A stretch of 64,000 nucleotides of DNA from Paraspadella gotoi (GCA_051294375.1 CM119263.1:4048161-4112160), one strand, 5' to 3'. Positions 39,996-51,150 are shown, counted from the stretch's first letter. Notes: generated by a model from the letters alone, not told the origin. Numbers and translations: made by a program.

Positions 39996-40403
39996 GCTCA
40001 TTATCTTTACTTTTATTTCCGAGTCGCTTTTTTCTTCTAGTTTTTGGCTTTGGTTCTGATTTTCTGAATCTACACATTAGATTAACTCCTAATTTGATTA
40101 TTTTCAGATGTGTAGCTGATACGTACATAAATTCTTTCCACAATAGATTCCTATTTTTCAATTTACTCTTCACAATTATAGGCCCCGAAACTCTCGTACA
40201 AATATTTATAATATCTTCGCGCTTTACATGATATTAATCCAACTCTGCCCCCTCTAAACACCCCCCTTTGCCCCTCTTCCTCCCCCATCCCCTCCTCACC
40301 CCACCTTCTTTCGGGTCGCCCGGGTCAGATTCGCTCTTTGGTCGGAAGCGAGGATAAAGTTCTGGTCAGCGCTCTGGTAAGAAGAGATCACGTCGAGACA
40401 CGT

Positions 40404-40461
40404 GAGAGAGAGAGAGAGGAGAGAGAGAGACGAGAGAGAGAGGGAGAGAGAGAGAGGGAGA

Positions 40462-40493
<32 letters not shown>

Positions 40494-40495
40494 TG
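40404..40495. repeat. (GA)n microsatellite
   Basis: Interrupted GA tract. Confidence 0.93.
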
Positions 40496-40764
40496 ATTTT
40501 CACGTTTTTTAAGAACAAGTTATCTCCATCTTTTTTATCTTCGGCCTTATTTTCTTATTCCTTCCCTTTTTGGAGCTCTTTTCTTTTTTCTGACTTTGTG
40601 CTGCCTGAATATTTTGTGGCCAACCGGGCAACTATTTTCAGTGGCAGAAATAAAATTGCCACAAAAAAAGCTTGACTGTAGCAATGTTATAACCTATACA
40701 TAGTTAAGTTCAAATTAATTTAAACCCAGAGGAATTAATCAAATTTAAGATAAATGATTAGTTT

Positions 40765-40953
40765 GCCATTTGGGGAAGAATAAATCAATTCAAGTCAAAC
40801 TTTTTACTTTACCTGTAGATATATTTTATACGGTTTCATTTTATTTTTATTTTATATAATATTATAATAATATCATATAATAATAATTATACGGGTAACC
40901 CCCTTTTAAACGCATCAAACCGATATGAAATGTTTTATTCTTCCCCAAACGGC
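40765..40953. repeat. 16-bp inverted repeat flanking AT-rich 150 bp
   Basis: TTTGGGGAAGAATAAA at 40769-40784 is perfectly inverted at 40934-40949. MITE-like layout, but no target-site duplication is obvious. Confidence 0.5.
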
Positions 40954-40997
40954 GTATTTATAAAACCATCTATTGCTCACTGGGATCTGTAACTATT

Positions 40998-41152
40998 AAG
41001 AGAAAAAAAAAAGAAATAAAGAAAGAAAGAAAAAAAAAGAAAGAAATAAAGAAAGAAAGAAAGAAAAAAAGAAAGAGAGTAAGAAAGACAGAAAGATAGT
41101 AAGAGCTAAGAAAGAAACAGGCAAAAAGAAAGAAATAGAAAGAAAAAATTAT
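40998..41152. repeat. (GAAA)n tract
   Basis: AAAG tetranucleotides with frequent interruptions. Confidence 0.88.
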
Positions 41153-41288
41153 CATAAAAGCAAGCAAGTATAAATAATAGAGGCCGACGATTTAGTGCAC
41201 CAGAGAGTTAAAATTTACGAACCATAGACTCATCACTCAAGTCTGCTTCGCCTCAAGTATATCTGCTTTTTGGGGTCGATAAATTTAG

Positions 41289-41289
<1 letters not shown>

Positions 41290-41323
<34 letters not shown>

Positions 41324-41625
41324 CCTCGCCTCTCGTCTCTCTCTCTCTCTTCTCCTCTCTCTCTCTCAGCGAGGCATTAAAAACTGTCAGTCCTCTTCTA
41401 TTCCGATCTTTTTTGTTCTCTCTTCCTTCCGCTCCTCCTTCCTCTTTCTCTCCTTCCTCCCTTTCCTCCTTCCTCTTTCTCTCCTTCTTCCCTTTCCTCC
41501 TTCCTCTTTCTCCTCTCCTTCCTCCCTTTCCTCCTTCCTCTTTCCTCTTTCCTCCCTTTCCTTCCTCTCTTTCTTTTTCCTTCTTCTCTCTCCCCTCCCT
41601 TCCTTTCCTCCCTCCTTTCACCGCT
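41290..41625. repeat. (CT)n and CTTCCTCTTTCTC pyrimidine block
   Basis: CT tract at 41290-41370, then about 200 bases of TTCCTCCTTCCTCTTTCTC-type units at 41420-41625. Confidence 0.9.
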
Positions 41626-41639
41626 ATCGTCATTTTTCA

Positions 41640-42624
41640 CGGAGAATTTAACGTCCGCGATTTAAGGTTAAACGGATCCCAAAGAGGAAACGCCCCCCTT
41701 CCTCTTCCTCCTGCTCCTCCTTCTCCCCCTTCTCCTTCTCCCCCCTCATCCGCCCTTTCATTTCCTTCTTGGGTCTTTCTCAATTTTCTGCTCATATTAT
41801 TTTTCAAGTTCGTTTTCTGTTCATTTTTCGGTCGGGTTCTTTTTCTATTTAGTCACTTTTATCAATTATATATGAATATTTTTTTAATTTGTCATACGTA
41901 TATATCTATATATATATCGCTATTGTTCTCGCTAAATGCTTTCCTTTTAATTAATATATTTTGTAAAATATTATGCCTCGCCATATTGTCTTTTTCTTCA
42001 CTCAGCCGAACTTATATTTTTGACCGTACATAAACTGTCCTCACGCGTCCGGCCAAAACCTTCTCTAGTTATTTTGTCGATCTTTTGTCGTTTCCTATGT
42101 CGTAATTTGGCGAGACTTAAGATAATTATTTAGTTCGTTTTTTGACATTCTCTAAGTAGCATTACCCGTCCTACAGTTTTACGGGATTTTTTGGACATTA
42201 ATACAAATAAAGTTTCTAAACATTCATTGCCACTTTACATTCATTGAATTCCCTCTAGATTCAGCAAGATTCATAAAAGCCAACGTTAAACTTGCAAGGG
42301 ACGGACGACGCCTCGAACGCTAGATATCGCGAGCATGAAATAACAATTTATTTCACATATTTTGTTTCGCTATCGATCTCAGCGACCAAGGCCAATCATC
42401 GAATTGCCACAACAACTACGGCGCGTCTGGCAGAAGCGACCTTCGCCACTTCCACGAGAATCGCTTAACGTCAAAGTTGAGCGAGTTTCTCTTTCTCGTG
42501 CGTAGAATATCATCTTCTTTAATCCGAGGCTAAGATAGAGATAGAGACGTCGTAACCGCGCCCTTTTTTTTCGAGCGCACTCCACTCTGGTTTGTACTCT
42601 TCTGTCAAAAAAACAAAAATAATA
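41640..42624. promoter_or_regulatory. Upstream flank of the GPCR gene, no motif resolved
   Basis: AT-rich 41800-42300, then mixed composition. No clear TATA or initiator can be assigned; the promoter is presumed to lie here only by position. Confidence 0.3.
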
Positions 42625-42724
42625 ATGACGGAATTTTGCGACTTTTTTTCCTTTTTCTCTTTTTCGTTTTTGATTTTCTTTATGGCGTCGGCGATGGAAC
42701 TAACTTTGTCGGTTCCTTACACCG
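42625..42724 (+). CDS. GPCR exon 1: signal peptide
   Basis: Starts at an ATG preceded by AATAATA. Codes a Phe/Ser-rich hydrophobic stretch ending MASA, a plausible signal-peptidase site near residue 23, then 10 residues and a phase-1 donor (GTGAGT). A second in-frame ATG lies at residue 20, but starting there would lose the hydrophobic segment. An upstream non-coding exon cannot be excluded. Confidence 0.72.
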
Positions 42725-45700
42725 GTGAGTTCAGGTCGCATCAGCTTTTTTATCACTTTATCAGCATTTAAGTAAGCAATGAACAAAAACGCAATGACTC
42801 CGTTTAATTATAATTACTTAAATGGCAAAATTTCCCATCATCTCAACACAGGAACCTGCGAGGGAAGATGCGACGACTACCGATTCCATCTCGTGTCACA
42901 AATGGGATGTCAGTGCGACGATTTATGTCAGCAAAACGGAGATTGCTGTTTAGATTATTTTAAAGTTTGCGAACCGAAGAATAAAACGTAATATAAGTCA
43001 AAATATTGATAAAAATATTGAAAACATGAGTTTGACTATTGTTTGTTTTTGTTTTAATTAAACTTTTTAACTTTGATTTATTTACCGATTAATTAATTGA
43101 TTAATTGATTAATTGATAAATTGATTAATGGTATAATTGTTTAATTGATTATTTGATTAATTGATTAATGGATTAATGGATTAATTGATTAATTGATTAA
43201 TTGATTAATTGATTAATTGATTAATTGATTAATTGATTAATTGATAAATTATTTAATCAATAATTGATTAATTGATTTATTTTAAATTCTTAATGAATTA
43301 CTTAAAGAATAACTTAGAGAGACTCGTATCTTATTCTTTTTACAATTAACAGTTTTACACAATTATATTATATTCCCTTTCTCATTTCTCCTCCATTTCC
43401 CGCAGCATGAACTTGAAATGCGGCAAGGTCCGTCCCCGCGGTGCATCGCCTCTCGTCATCGGATTCAATTTCATCGCCGACTGCGGCGCTGAGGTCGAAA
43501 GGCGTCCCTCGGCGCGGATGCGAGCAGAGCGGCGCCGCTGCCTCGACCCTTGGCCCCTTTTTCCCAAGTGGGTCGTGCCGACTCATCGCATTTCCGAGGT
43601 ACGAGCCGATTTTAAGATTTTTGGACGAGAAATTTTTATGATTGGATAATTTTATAAATTGGAAAAAAAAAATAGAATTTACGAAAAACTAAAACTGTAG
43701 TTTTAAAAAAAAAATTAAAAAGTTTTTAAAATTATAACATTTTTCATCTCATCGATCATCCGAAAATTAAAAAAGTAAAAAAAAATAATTAAAAAAAAAC
43801 CAAAAATTAAACAGATTTAAAATATTTAAAAAAAAAAAACAATCTTTTTGTTTTTTGGTTTTTTTTTTTACTCTAAGGTTCTCCCCGTAACCGAAATCAT
43901 CGACGGCGCTCTCGGCCCCACTTATCTCAACGTCCACTGTTTTCGGTGCCAGCGCCGCAACGCCGCCCAGCGCCGCAACGCCGACCCCCCCTTCGCCTTC
44001 TGGGGCGCCAAATTGACTCCGCAGGACGAGCTCGATCGAATCTCCGTTCCCTCGATCGATCCCACATCGAAATTCGCCAAAGACGCCATCGCGTGGCGAA
44101 GACACAAGGTCATAGAGTTGACGCCGCCCGACGTCTTCGTAGATGGCGTAGCTAACGTCACTTCCGGCGGTCGCAGGGAGACGTCGCCCTGTCTCTACGC
44201 GGACGGATGGCAGGGGGCGTGTTCGGTCAAGAGACGGAGGAAGATCGAGAAAGAATGGACTGAGGAAACGAAAGTATGCGTCAAGTGAGTCGTCAAAATG
44301 TTTGTATATTTATATATTTATGATCATAGTTATTAAAGTTGTGATTTATTGAGTAAAACCATCATCTCGTGACCACCTACGTTAAATTTGTATTGTTTGT
44401 TTTTATCAAATTTGTCGCAGACAAAACAAAACAAAACATGGGTACTGAGTAAAAATGAATTTATTCCTCATTAAGTTAATAACAAAAGGCTCAGATGCTA
44501 GGTCTATAACAATGGTATTTACAAAGTAAGGTTTGACCATAAAGGAACTGTGGGAAAGCAATCGAGGGTAAGGTTAAAAGTAAGGTCAATGGTTTGACCA
44601 AGGTTACGTGTGTTAGTTGTTCGTCCACAGTACAACCAAAATAGACTTATCTATTATTCCCTTGACTGAAACAATATTATGACTTCGATAACTTCTAAAA
44701 GGTAAAAAAACGAATTATCCCAGTTTAAATGTCCATAAAAAGTTCATCTCTATCTTACAATCCAAATTAGTATCTTGCTTATCACAACTGTCTTCGTCAT
44801 CATCTTCATTAATCCCCATTCCCTCCTGCAAGAAACGGCAAGGCTCGACTCTACCCAAACGCCTCCATCATCAATTGCATGGAACCTTCCATCTGCTTCG
44901 ATACCTTCAGCCCCGAGTGGCTCGTCGACGATTTCTTCGATAAGATCACGTCTCATTCCGGCGTCGCCTCCTACGTCCACGTACTCACTCTCCTCGTCGA
45001 CTCGCGAGGCTTTCGAGTCTCCGATCCCCGGAACGAGTCTTCAGCGGAATGCCCCGTCAACGAGCTGCCCTTTCCCTTCGGAGAGGAGACTTGCGAGGAT
45101 TTGGTCGCGAGGAAGGAAGGAGTTTCGATCAAGGTGAGAGGGAAAAGAGCGTGAGGGTGAGAATTTACGTTTTGAATATCGTCAAATACTTTAAATATAA
45201 TTATTATTATATTTTAATTTAAAAACTTGTTCCATCTCTTTGACCTTTAAATCGTTATGGTGGTTTAAACCCTTTCTAACAAACAAAAAGAAACGAGTAA
45301 TATAATAACTTTTACCAGTTTCAATTGGATATTTAACAATATGCCACGATCATAACGGCTCTGAAATTTCGGTACATCTCAATTCCACACAAAAGAGAAC
45401 TTCATCCTCTCCATCTCCCACTACCCACAAACCCTCTCAGGCGATCCTGACCCACGTCGGCCTGTGGTTCTCCATCGTGGGCCTCGTCTACGTGGGCATC
45501 CTTCTCCACAAATCTCCCCACAAGACGTTCTACTCGGGACTCCAACGCCAAATGATATTCGCTCTCGTCCTCAACAACGTCCTCTTCGTCGTCGGTGGTT
45601 TCGTCCGTCGTCGCCTCGGCATCTGCAAGACGGTCGCAATTTTTCTGCACCTGTTCCTATTGGCCGGACTCTCCTGGACCACCTGCTTGGCCGGCTGCAT

Positions 45701-47065
45701 CTTTTTCGGTCTGTGGCGTCTGACCAAAGACGCGACGTCGATGTTTCTCGTCGCTCGTTGCAAATCATTCGCCCAAGACCGGAAGTTCGTGGGCGTGTCT
45801 GCGGCAATTTGGGCCACGCCCATTTTGTTGACGTCGGCGTTTGTTCTCGTCGACGAGGTGAGAGAGGGCGTTGGGGTGCACATTGCACTTTTCACACTGC
45901 ACAAGGCGCACTGCTCACCGAATAGTGCTGTAATAGTAATTGAATCATTCATTGGCCGGTATTTTTCTGTCACAGATAACTATCACTCGAATATCATTTA
46001 ATAATTATCATTTAATAATCATTTAATAATTTCGTCATGAGTGATTTTATTATTTATATTCATTCTTTCATTTCGGATCCTATTGCATGATTTTGTGATC
46101 CAAGTAAAATTGTTTTGTCACCGTGAATTATTAGTCCTATTCTCTTCAAAAAAGGTCCTGGTGCCGGGTCAGCTGGGCTACGGCGCCAACGGGTCTTGCT
46201 GGATCGGTAACCGGCGTGCCTTGACGTTGACCTTCGTGACGCCGGTTGGCGTGACCTTTCACGCCAACCTTTTTCTGATCGTCGCCGTCCTGACGCTGCT
46301 GCGTCGCCTCTCCAAATCAGGCAGCGTCTCCGCTCAGTCGGTGCGTCGCAGCGCGAGCCTCGTTTCCGTTTTCCTGCGTTTGGCTGCGTCGCTCGGTCTT
46401 CAATGGGGATTCGGATTTTTGTTTCATTTTTTCGACGAAGAAATTCTCGAGTTTTTCTTCATCGTCACCACATCGTTTCAGGTCAGTTTCTTTGGGTGGA
46501 TGTTGCTGTAAGATGTGGGCGAATATGCTGTAAGATATGGAGCAAGTTGCCGTAAGATGAGTGAAAATTAGATTTTTGTGAGACAGGAAAGTTACTGTAT
46601 ACGAGCGAACTAAGTTTTCTCAACTCGATCAAAATTTGACGCAAATAGTCCCGACAATTGAGCGTTGGTAGCAATAATGTGCTTTTGTTACTTAAAAGTT
46701 AAAAACCAGTTACAAGAAATATTAACAAAAAAAAACGGTCTATTTTATTTTTATGTTGAAAGCAGATATTAAATTTTAATAATTTACATATATTTGATTA
46801 TTTTGTTAATTATTTGATTTTCGCTCTGATGAAACCTAACACATTAGAGCCGAAGCATGTCCAACATTTTGTATTAATTTTTAAAACATAATTATTCCCC
46901 AATGTTAACGATTCCATCCATCAGGGCGCCTTCGTCTCCATCGCCATCATCTCCGCCTCCAACTTCAAGGATCATCCGGCGCTGCGGCGGTGCTGGGAGG
47001 CGTGGCGAAAGCGGCGCGGCACCGTGGAACCGGAAACGGGAGAGGACGATGCGACGAAGGCTTGA
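42625..47065 (+). CDS. Somatomedin-B-domain class B (adhesion/Methuselah-like) GPCR, 8 exons, 673 aa
   Basis: Exons: 42625-42724, 42852-42987, 43406-43598, 43878-44284, 44833-45133, 45441-45857, 46155-46481, 46925-47065. All introns are GT-AG (127-548 bp) and intron phases are 1,2,0,2,0,0,0, so the 2022-nt message is open to TGA. Order: hydrophobic signal peptide (about 1-23); somatomedin-B domain (36-73, eight Cys); ectodomain without a recognised domain (74-379) with possible N-glycan sites NVT, NAS and NES; 7TM (380-640); 33-residue basic/acidic tail. Family hallmarks: the HVGL motif in TM1, Cys441 at the top of TM3 and Cys533-Trp534 in loop 2 (expected disulfide), GLQWGFGFL in TM6 (compare GLTWxFGFL), and SFQG in TM7 (compare NSLQG). 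I see no GPS motif. A plasma-membrane receptor is inferred; ligand and G protein are unknown. Exons are GC-rich against AT-rich introns, which supports coding. Confidence 0.92.
42852..42987 (+). CDS. GPCR exon 2: somatomedin-B domain
   Basis: The acceptor AACACAG is followed by an exon that completes the split Gly codon. Residues 36-73 show the somatomedin-B pattern: CEGRC, then CQCDDLC, then DCC, then DY, then the last Cys, eight in all (36,40,53,55,59,65,66,73). In the family these form a compact disulfide knot used for protein-protein contact. The donor GTAATA is weaker than the others but restores phase 2. Confidence 0.9.
43086..43280. repeat. (ATTAATTG)n octamer array in GPCR intron 2
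   Basis: About 24 imperfect 8-bp units inside the 418-bp intron 2. Confidence 0.93.
43406..43598 (+). CDS. GPCR exon 3: ectodomain
   Basis: The acceptor CCCGCAG restores the Thr codon left at phase 2, and the exon runs to GAG|GTACGA in phase 0. It codes residues 79-143, with three Cys and a basic Arg-rich patch. No domain recognised. High GC against AT-rich flanking introns supports it. Confidence 0.78.
43878..44284 (+). CDS. GPCR exon 4: ectodomain
   Basis: The acceptor CTCTAAG follows a T-rich tract. The frame is open for 135 codons with five Cys, a possible N-glycan site NVT and a polybasic RRRK stretch that could be a furin-type site. It ends at CAA|GTGAGT, phase 2. An in-frame 18-bp tandem duplication (43950-43985) repeats QRRNAA/QRRNAD. 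Confidence 0.85.
44833..45133 (+). CDS. GPCR exon 5: membrane-proximal ectodomain
   Basis: The acceptor CTGCAAG completes a Lys codon. The exon codes residues 279-379 with possible N-glycan sites NAS and NES and five Cys. It ends at ATCAAG|GTGAGA just before TM1. The usual GPS signature (Cys-x-Cys, then His-Leu/Thr cleavage) is absent where it would be expected. Confidence 0.86.
45441..45857 (+). CDS. GPCR exon 6: TM1-TM4
   Basis: In-frame exon of 139 codons. TM1 is about 381-401 (LTHVGLWFSIVGL, close to the adhesion-family ITYVGLxLSL), TM2 about 415-433, TM3 about 441-471 with the conserved leading Cys441 and SWTTCLAG, TM4 about 495-516. It ends at GACGAG|GTGAGA, phase 0. Confidence 0.95.
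46155..46481 (+). CDS. GPCR exon 7: loop 2, TM5-TM7 start
   Basis: Loop 2 has NGSCW, with Cys533-Trp534 as in class B receptors. TM5 is about 540-567, followed by a basic loop 3. TM6 is about 585-611 with GLQWGFGFL. TM7 starts at about 616. It ends at TTTCAG|GTCAGT, phase 0. Confidence 0.95.
46925..47065 (+). CDS. GPCR exon 8: end of TM7 and cytoplasmic tail
   Basis: It continues the SFQ|G junction of TM7, ends the membrane segment at residue 640, then codes a 33-residue tail with a basic cluster and an acidic end, and stops at TGA 47063-47065. I see no canonical AATAAA in the next 200 bases. Confidence 0.92.
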   Translation, partial: GAFVSIAIISASNFKDHPALRRCWEAWRKRRGTVEPETGEDDATKA

Positions 47066-47249
47066 AAGGGGGATTGCATGTGCGAACAGAGGGTTGCCAA
47101 CAAAGGGTTGGAATATAATAGTAGTAAAGATAAACATCGAAAATATCTATTATGATTTCGTTGTGCGCTATCTTCTTTCTTAAGAATTATGTATAAAAGT
47201 CAAATACGTATTTTTCAAAATATTTCTTAACTCGCCAATTTCACTTAAC

Positions 47250-47635
<386 letters not shown>

Positions 47636-47699
47636 GTGGAGTCATCGTCCCGAGATGAAGTGATAAACCAAGAAATAAGGAGAAGTTCATTTGTTTAAA

Positions 47700-47995
47700 G
47701 AGGCAATGAAAGAGAAGGAAATGACAGAGAAAGAAATGACAGAGAAGGAAATGACAGAGAAGGCTATGACAGAGGAAGCAATGACAGAGGAGGCAATGAC
47801 AGTGGAGGTAATGAAAGAAATGAAAATGATAGAGGAGGCAATGATAGAGAAGGCAATGACAGAAGAGGCAATGAAAGAAAAGGCAATGATAGAGAAGGCA
47901 ATGACAGAGAGGGCAATGACAGAGGAGACAATGACAGAAAAGCCAATGACAGAGAAAGCTTTGAGAGTGAAGGCAATGAAAGAGAGGACAGAGGA
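47700..47995 (+). repeat. 15-bp minisatellite, about 20 units, in a long open frame
   Basis: Units are variants of GAGAAGGCAATGACA. The frame from ATG 47706 reads a pentapeptide repeat (MTEKA-like), continues 29 residues of non-repeat sequence and stops at TAA 48078-48080, overlapping an AATAAA. Two minus-strand frames are also long and open, so coding is unproven. Confidence 0.85.
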
Positions 47996-48099
47996 CAGAG
48001 GGACTGATAACAAAGAAGGAAAATTACCCGTGATGCGACTTGGCAATTTCATCTTATCTATTTGTTATAATGTTTTGTAATAAAATTGTAGTGTTTCAT

Positions 48100-48478
48100 T
48101 ACAATCAGTGAATTATTAGTTTCATCTTTTAAAATAAAAAAAATGTTTTTGATGCTACCGAGATAGAATATTTTTAGCCGGATCTGCCTACAGCAGATTC
48201 CGTTTATAAAATTCACTTTGTCGATCCGTCAGTCCCACCACCAAATCTTGTCAGTAAGTCATTTAGATCATCGAATTAATATAAATTATGCAAACAAAAC
48301 GATGTCCAAGGCTAATTACTCTTGAGTGGATTGGGCGATTTACTTAAATTTTTTTGCTCAAACTTGTTTCTATTATCAATCTGTCTTTCTATCTCTCTTC
48401 TCTTTTTTTTTCTTTATTCCTCCCTTAACTCGCTGTCAATCTCAAAGATCCCTTAAAGCCAGCAGTCGTGCCTCTCTC

Positions 48479-48480
<2 letters not shown>
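48100..48480. other. AT-rich spacer, no gene
   Basis: Nothing recognised. Confidence 0.65.

Positions 48481-48481
<1 letters not shown>

Positions 48482-48552
<71 letters not shown>
48482..48552. repeat. (CT)n microsatellite
   Basis: About 35 units. A short (GCC)n tract follows at 48641-48672. Confidence 0.95.
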
Positions 48553-48555
<3 letters not shown>

Positions 48556-48779
48556 AGTCACACGAGCTCCACAACCTTTTTAGCCTTTAAACTATCAATC
48601 GTTGGCCGCTTTTACCGTCCGTTTCGGACTGTACTGCTGCCGCTGCCGCCGCCGCCACCGCCACCGCCGCCTTTCCTGCCGCCTCTTTTTTTTAAAAGCC
48701 CCTAAAAGGGCAGCGCCGCCTAAACGGAGGTTCGATGGCCTTTTTCCTTTTGAGTTTGCGAACTGGATTCTCGGCGCGA

Positions 48780-49265
48780 AGTTGTTCAGTTTACGCTTTT
48801 TATTTTAACATCTTTTACTTTCTATTTCATCTTCACTTTTACTTTCACTTTAGTTCATATTTACTTTCACTTTCACTTTTATTATCTAATTAACTTATTC
48901 TCTTTTCTTATTCCTCTTACTTTAGATCTTTCTTTCTTTTTATTTTTCTTTTTTCTTTTTTTTCTTTTCTTCCTTCGTTTTCTACCACTCCTTTCTTAAT
49001 CTCTTCTCTCTTCTCTTTCTTTTCCCACTTCACATTCCCCTCTTTTTTTATTCTTCCTCCCCTTTTCTCTTCCAGAAATTCTTCCTTCCTCCTTCTTCCC
49101 TCTTAGCTTTTCTTCTCTTTTCCTCCATCTTTAACCTCTCCTCTATTTCTCTTCACTCCTTCTCCCCTTTCCTCTTTCCCTTCTCTCTGTCCTTACCTTT
49201 TCCCTACTTAACCTCCCCTCCTCCTTCTCTTCCTCCTCCTCCTCCTCTTCCTCTTCTTTTCCCTC
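48780..49265. other. Pyrimidine-rich low-complexity sequence
   Basis: TTTCACTTTTACTTT and CTTCCTCC blocks; no gene. Confidence 0.75.
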
Positions 49266-49574
49266 TGAAATACGACCCTCTCTCTGCACATCTGTCTCGA
49301 GTCAAATGTAGCGGAAGTGAGAAGGACAAACTGGAGGTTATGTCCGAATCCTGATCCTTTGGACGAGGACAAAGTGAGGGAAACGTCCGAACCCTGATCC
49401 CCCTCTTTCGGTCGCCTCGGCTCGATCCGTGATTGGCTTAAATGTCCTTAATCCGAAATTCTCTCCACCAATCGCCGGCCGTAAATTTTGTGCGTTAATT
49501 TTTTAAAATCAATTAGACAAGGAAAGAAAAATCTAGATTTCAATCACCAACCAATCAATCTATCAACCAATCTT

Positions 49575-49601
49575 TCGATCATCCGATCAATCGATCAATC
49601 G

Positions 49602-49633
<32 letters not shown>

Positions 49634-49712
49634 ATCAATCGATCAATCGATCAATCGATCAATCAATCAATCAATCAATCGATCAATCGATCAATCGATC
49701 AATCGATCAATT
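49575..49712. repeat. (ATCAATCR)n octamer/tetramer array
   Basis: ATCA and ATCG tetramers alternate in 8-bp pattern, about 34 tetramers. Confidence 0.93.
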
Positions 49713-50047
49713 AATCAATTCGTCGATAAAAGAATAAAATGAAACGCGTGCGAATTATTTGCTTTGAAATTAAACTTTACACAATTAACTTTACAATTAA
49801 CAATTAACAGTTGCCTTCACAATTAACTTAAGACAATTTCACGAGCTCAATTTTAATTTCATGGCAAGATTGTAATTGTAGTTTATGTTTCATTTAGAAA
49901 AGTCAACATATAAAAACAGAGAATTTTCAAAGGGAAAAGTATTTACTGATTTATCTGCCCAGAGCAAAGAACTACAAAAATCGTAATTATCGTCATTTCC
50001 ATATTACAACATATCGGAAATGAAAGTAGCTAATTATTATAAGTAGA

Positions 50048-50175
50048 ACTTACCCGTCGCACGCAAGACGAAGAAGAGGAGGAGAGCGCCGCGCGAAAAC
50101 AGGTGGGCGTGGCAAGATAGGAGAAAGGGCGAACGCTGATTGGTCGGCGATGTCATCCCGACGACCAATCAGAAG
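50048..50175 (-). promoter_or_regulatory. Promoter-like site with paired CCAAT boxes, E2F-like and GC-box motifs
   Basis: A perfect 11-bp inverted repeat (50136-50146 and 50162-50172) places two CCAAT boxes face to face. It is followed on the minus strand by a GC-box-like CCACGCCC (50105-50112), an E2F-like TTTCGCGC (50091-50098) and a strong splice donor GG|GTAAGT (gt at 50053). This fits a first non-coding exon of a minus-strand gene, but no downstream exon is recognised. Confidence 0.4.
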
Positions 50176-50574
50176 CCACGGGAAGAAAGAAGATTCTGTA
50201 AATAAATAAAAGAGTAGAGTTTTAATCATGAGAGAGAAATTAAACGATATTCAAATAAACAAAAGTTAAAAAAATGACGAATAGATAGAACCAAAGGAAA
50301 ATACTGAGATTATTAGTTTCCTCGTCTTTAATAATGAAAATAAAAGGATGCCTCGATGCGTGGATGCCCCTTTGACACATATTTTATTAAAAAATACAAA
50401 ATTACTTGAATTACTATATTAGACTTAAAAAATTCATATTAAAATTATTAAACGAAGAGAATAGAAGAGAAGAGAATGTTTATTACATTTTTTTCTAGAA
50501 AGAGAGAAATTAATAAATCAACTTAATTTTAAATTCAAAAAAATAATAATTAGGATGGTAAAAGCAATGAAGAT

Positions 50575-50790
50575 AACGACGAAGAATAAAAAAACGATAA
50601 CGACCACAACTACGACGATTACGAAAACGACGACAATGAGGACGACGACGACAACGACGACAACGAAGATGACGTGTCTCCAGATCTTGTTTTGGGCCTC
50701 TTTTTATCGAGAGCATTATGGAGGAAAAGGATCGAAGGAGTCACGAGAGATGACTCGAATCGTCGTCGTCGTCGTCGTCGACGACGTCAT
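50575..50790. repeat. (ACGACG)n and (GTC)n tracts
   Basis: ACG-rich 50577-50672 and GTC run 50760-50788. A strong donor GTAAGT lies at 50888. Confidence 0.85.
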
Positions 50791-51116
50791 ATTTTTATCA
50801 CCCAAACATCTTTTGATTATTTCTCCTGAGGTGGATTTTCCCACGACTCTGTCGTCCGGGAGGAGAAAGGAGCCTCTCTGGTGAATGGTAAGTGAAAAGT
50901 GAGTTTGTCGAGTGAGTTTGAATGACAGAATGTGTGAATGTTTTTTTAATTTATTTTTTTTTATATTTTTGTCAAACATCGTTTAAATTTTTGGTCTTTT
51001 GTTTGTGATTTAGATAGAATGTGATGATATTATTTTTTTTTTCTTTCCTTTTCTGGTTCAGTTAATCGTTCCTTACTTTTTTCTTTCCAATCCCGAATTC
51101 ATTTCTCAACTTCCCA

Positions 51117-51117
51117 A

Positions 51118-51150
<33 letters not shown>
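51117..51150. repeat. (TTGC)n tetranucleotide
   Basis: Eight clean units. Confidence 0.95.

Noticed and set aside
39671-40231. 186-codon frame with hydrophobic stretches
   Set aside because: Its first half is a 66-bp minisatellite and its second half AT-rich spacer; no continuous protein character.
45858-46001. Read-through of GPCR exon 6 into intron 6 (48 codons)
   Set aside because: A GTGAGA donor sits at the family-conserved boundary and exon 7 resumes loop 2 in phase.
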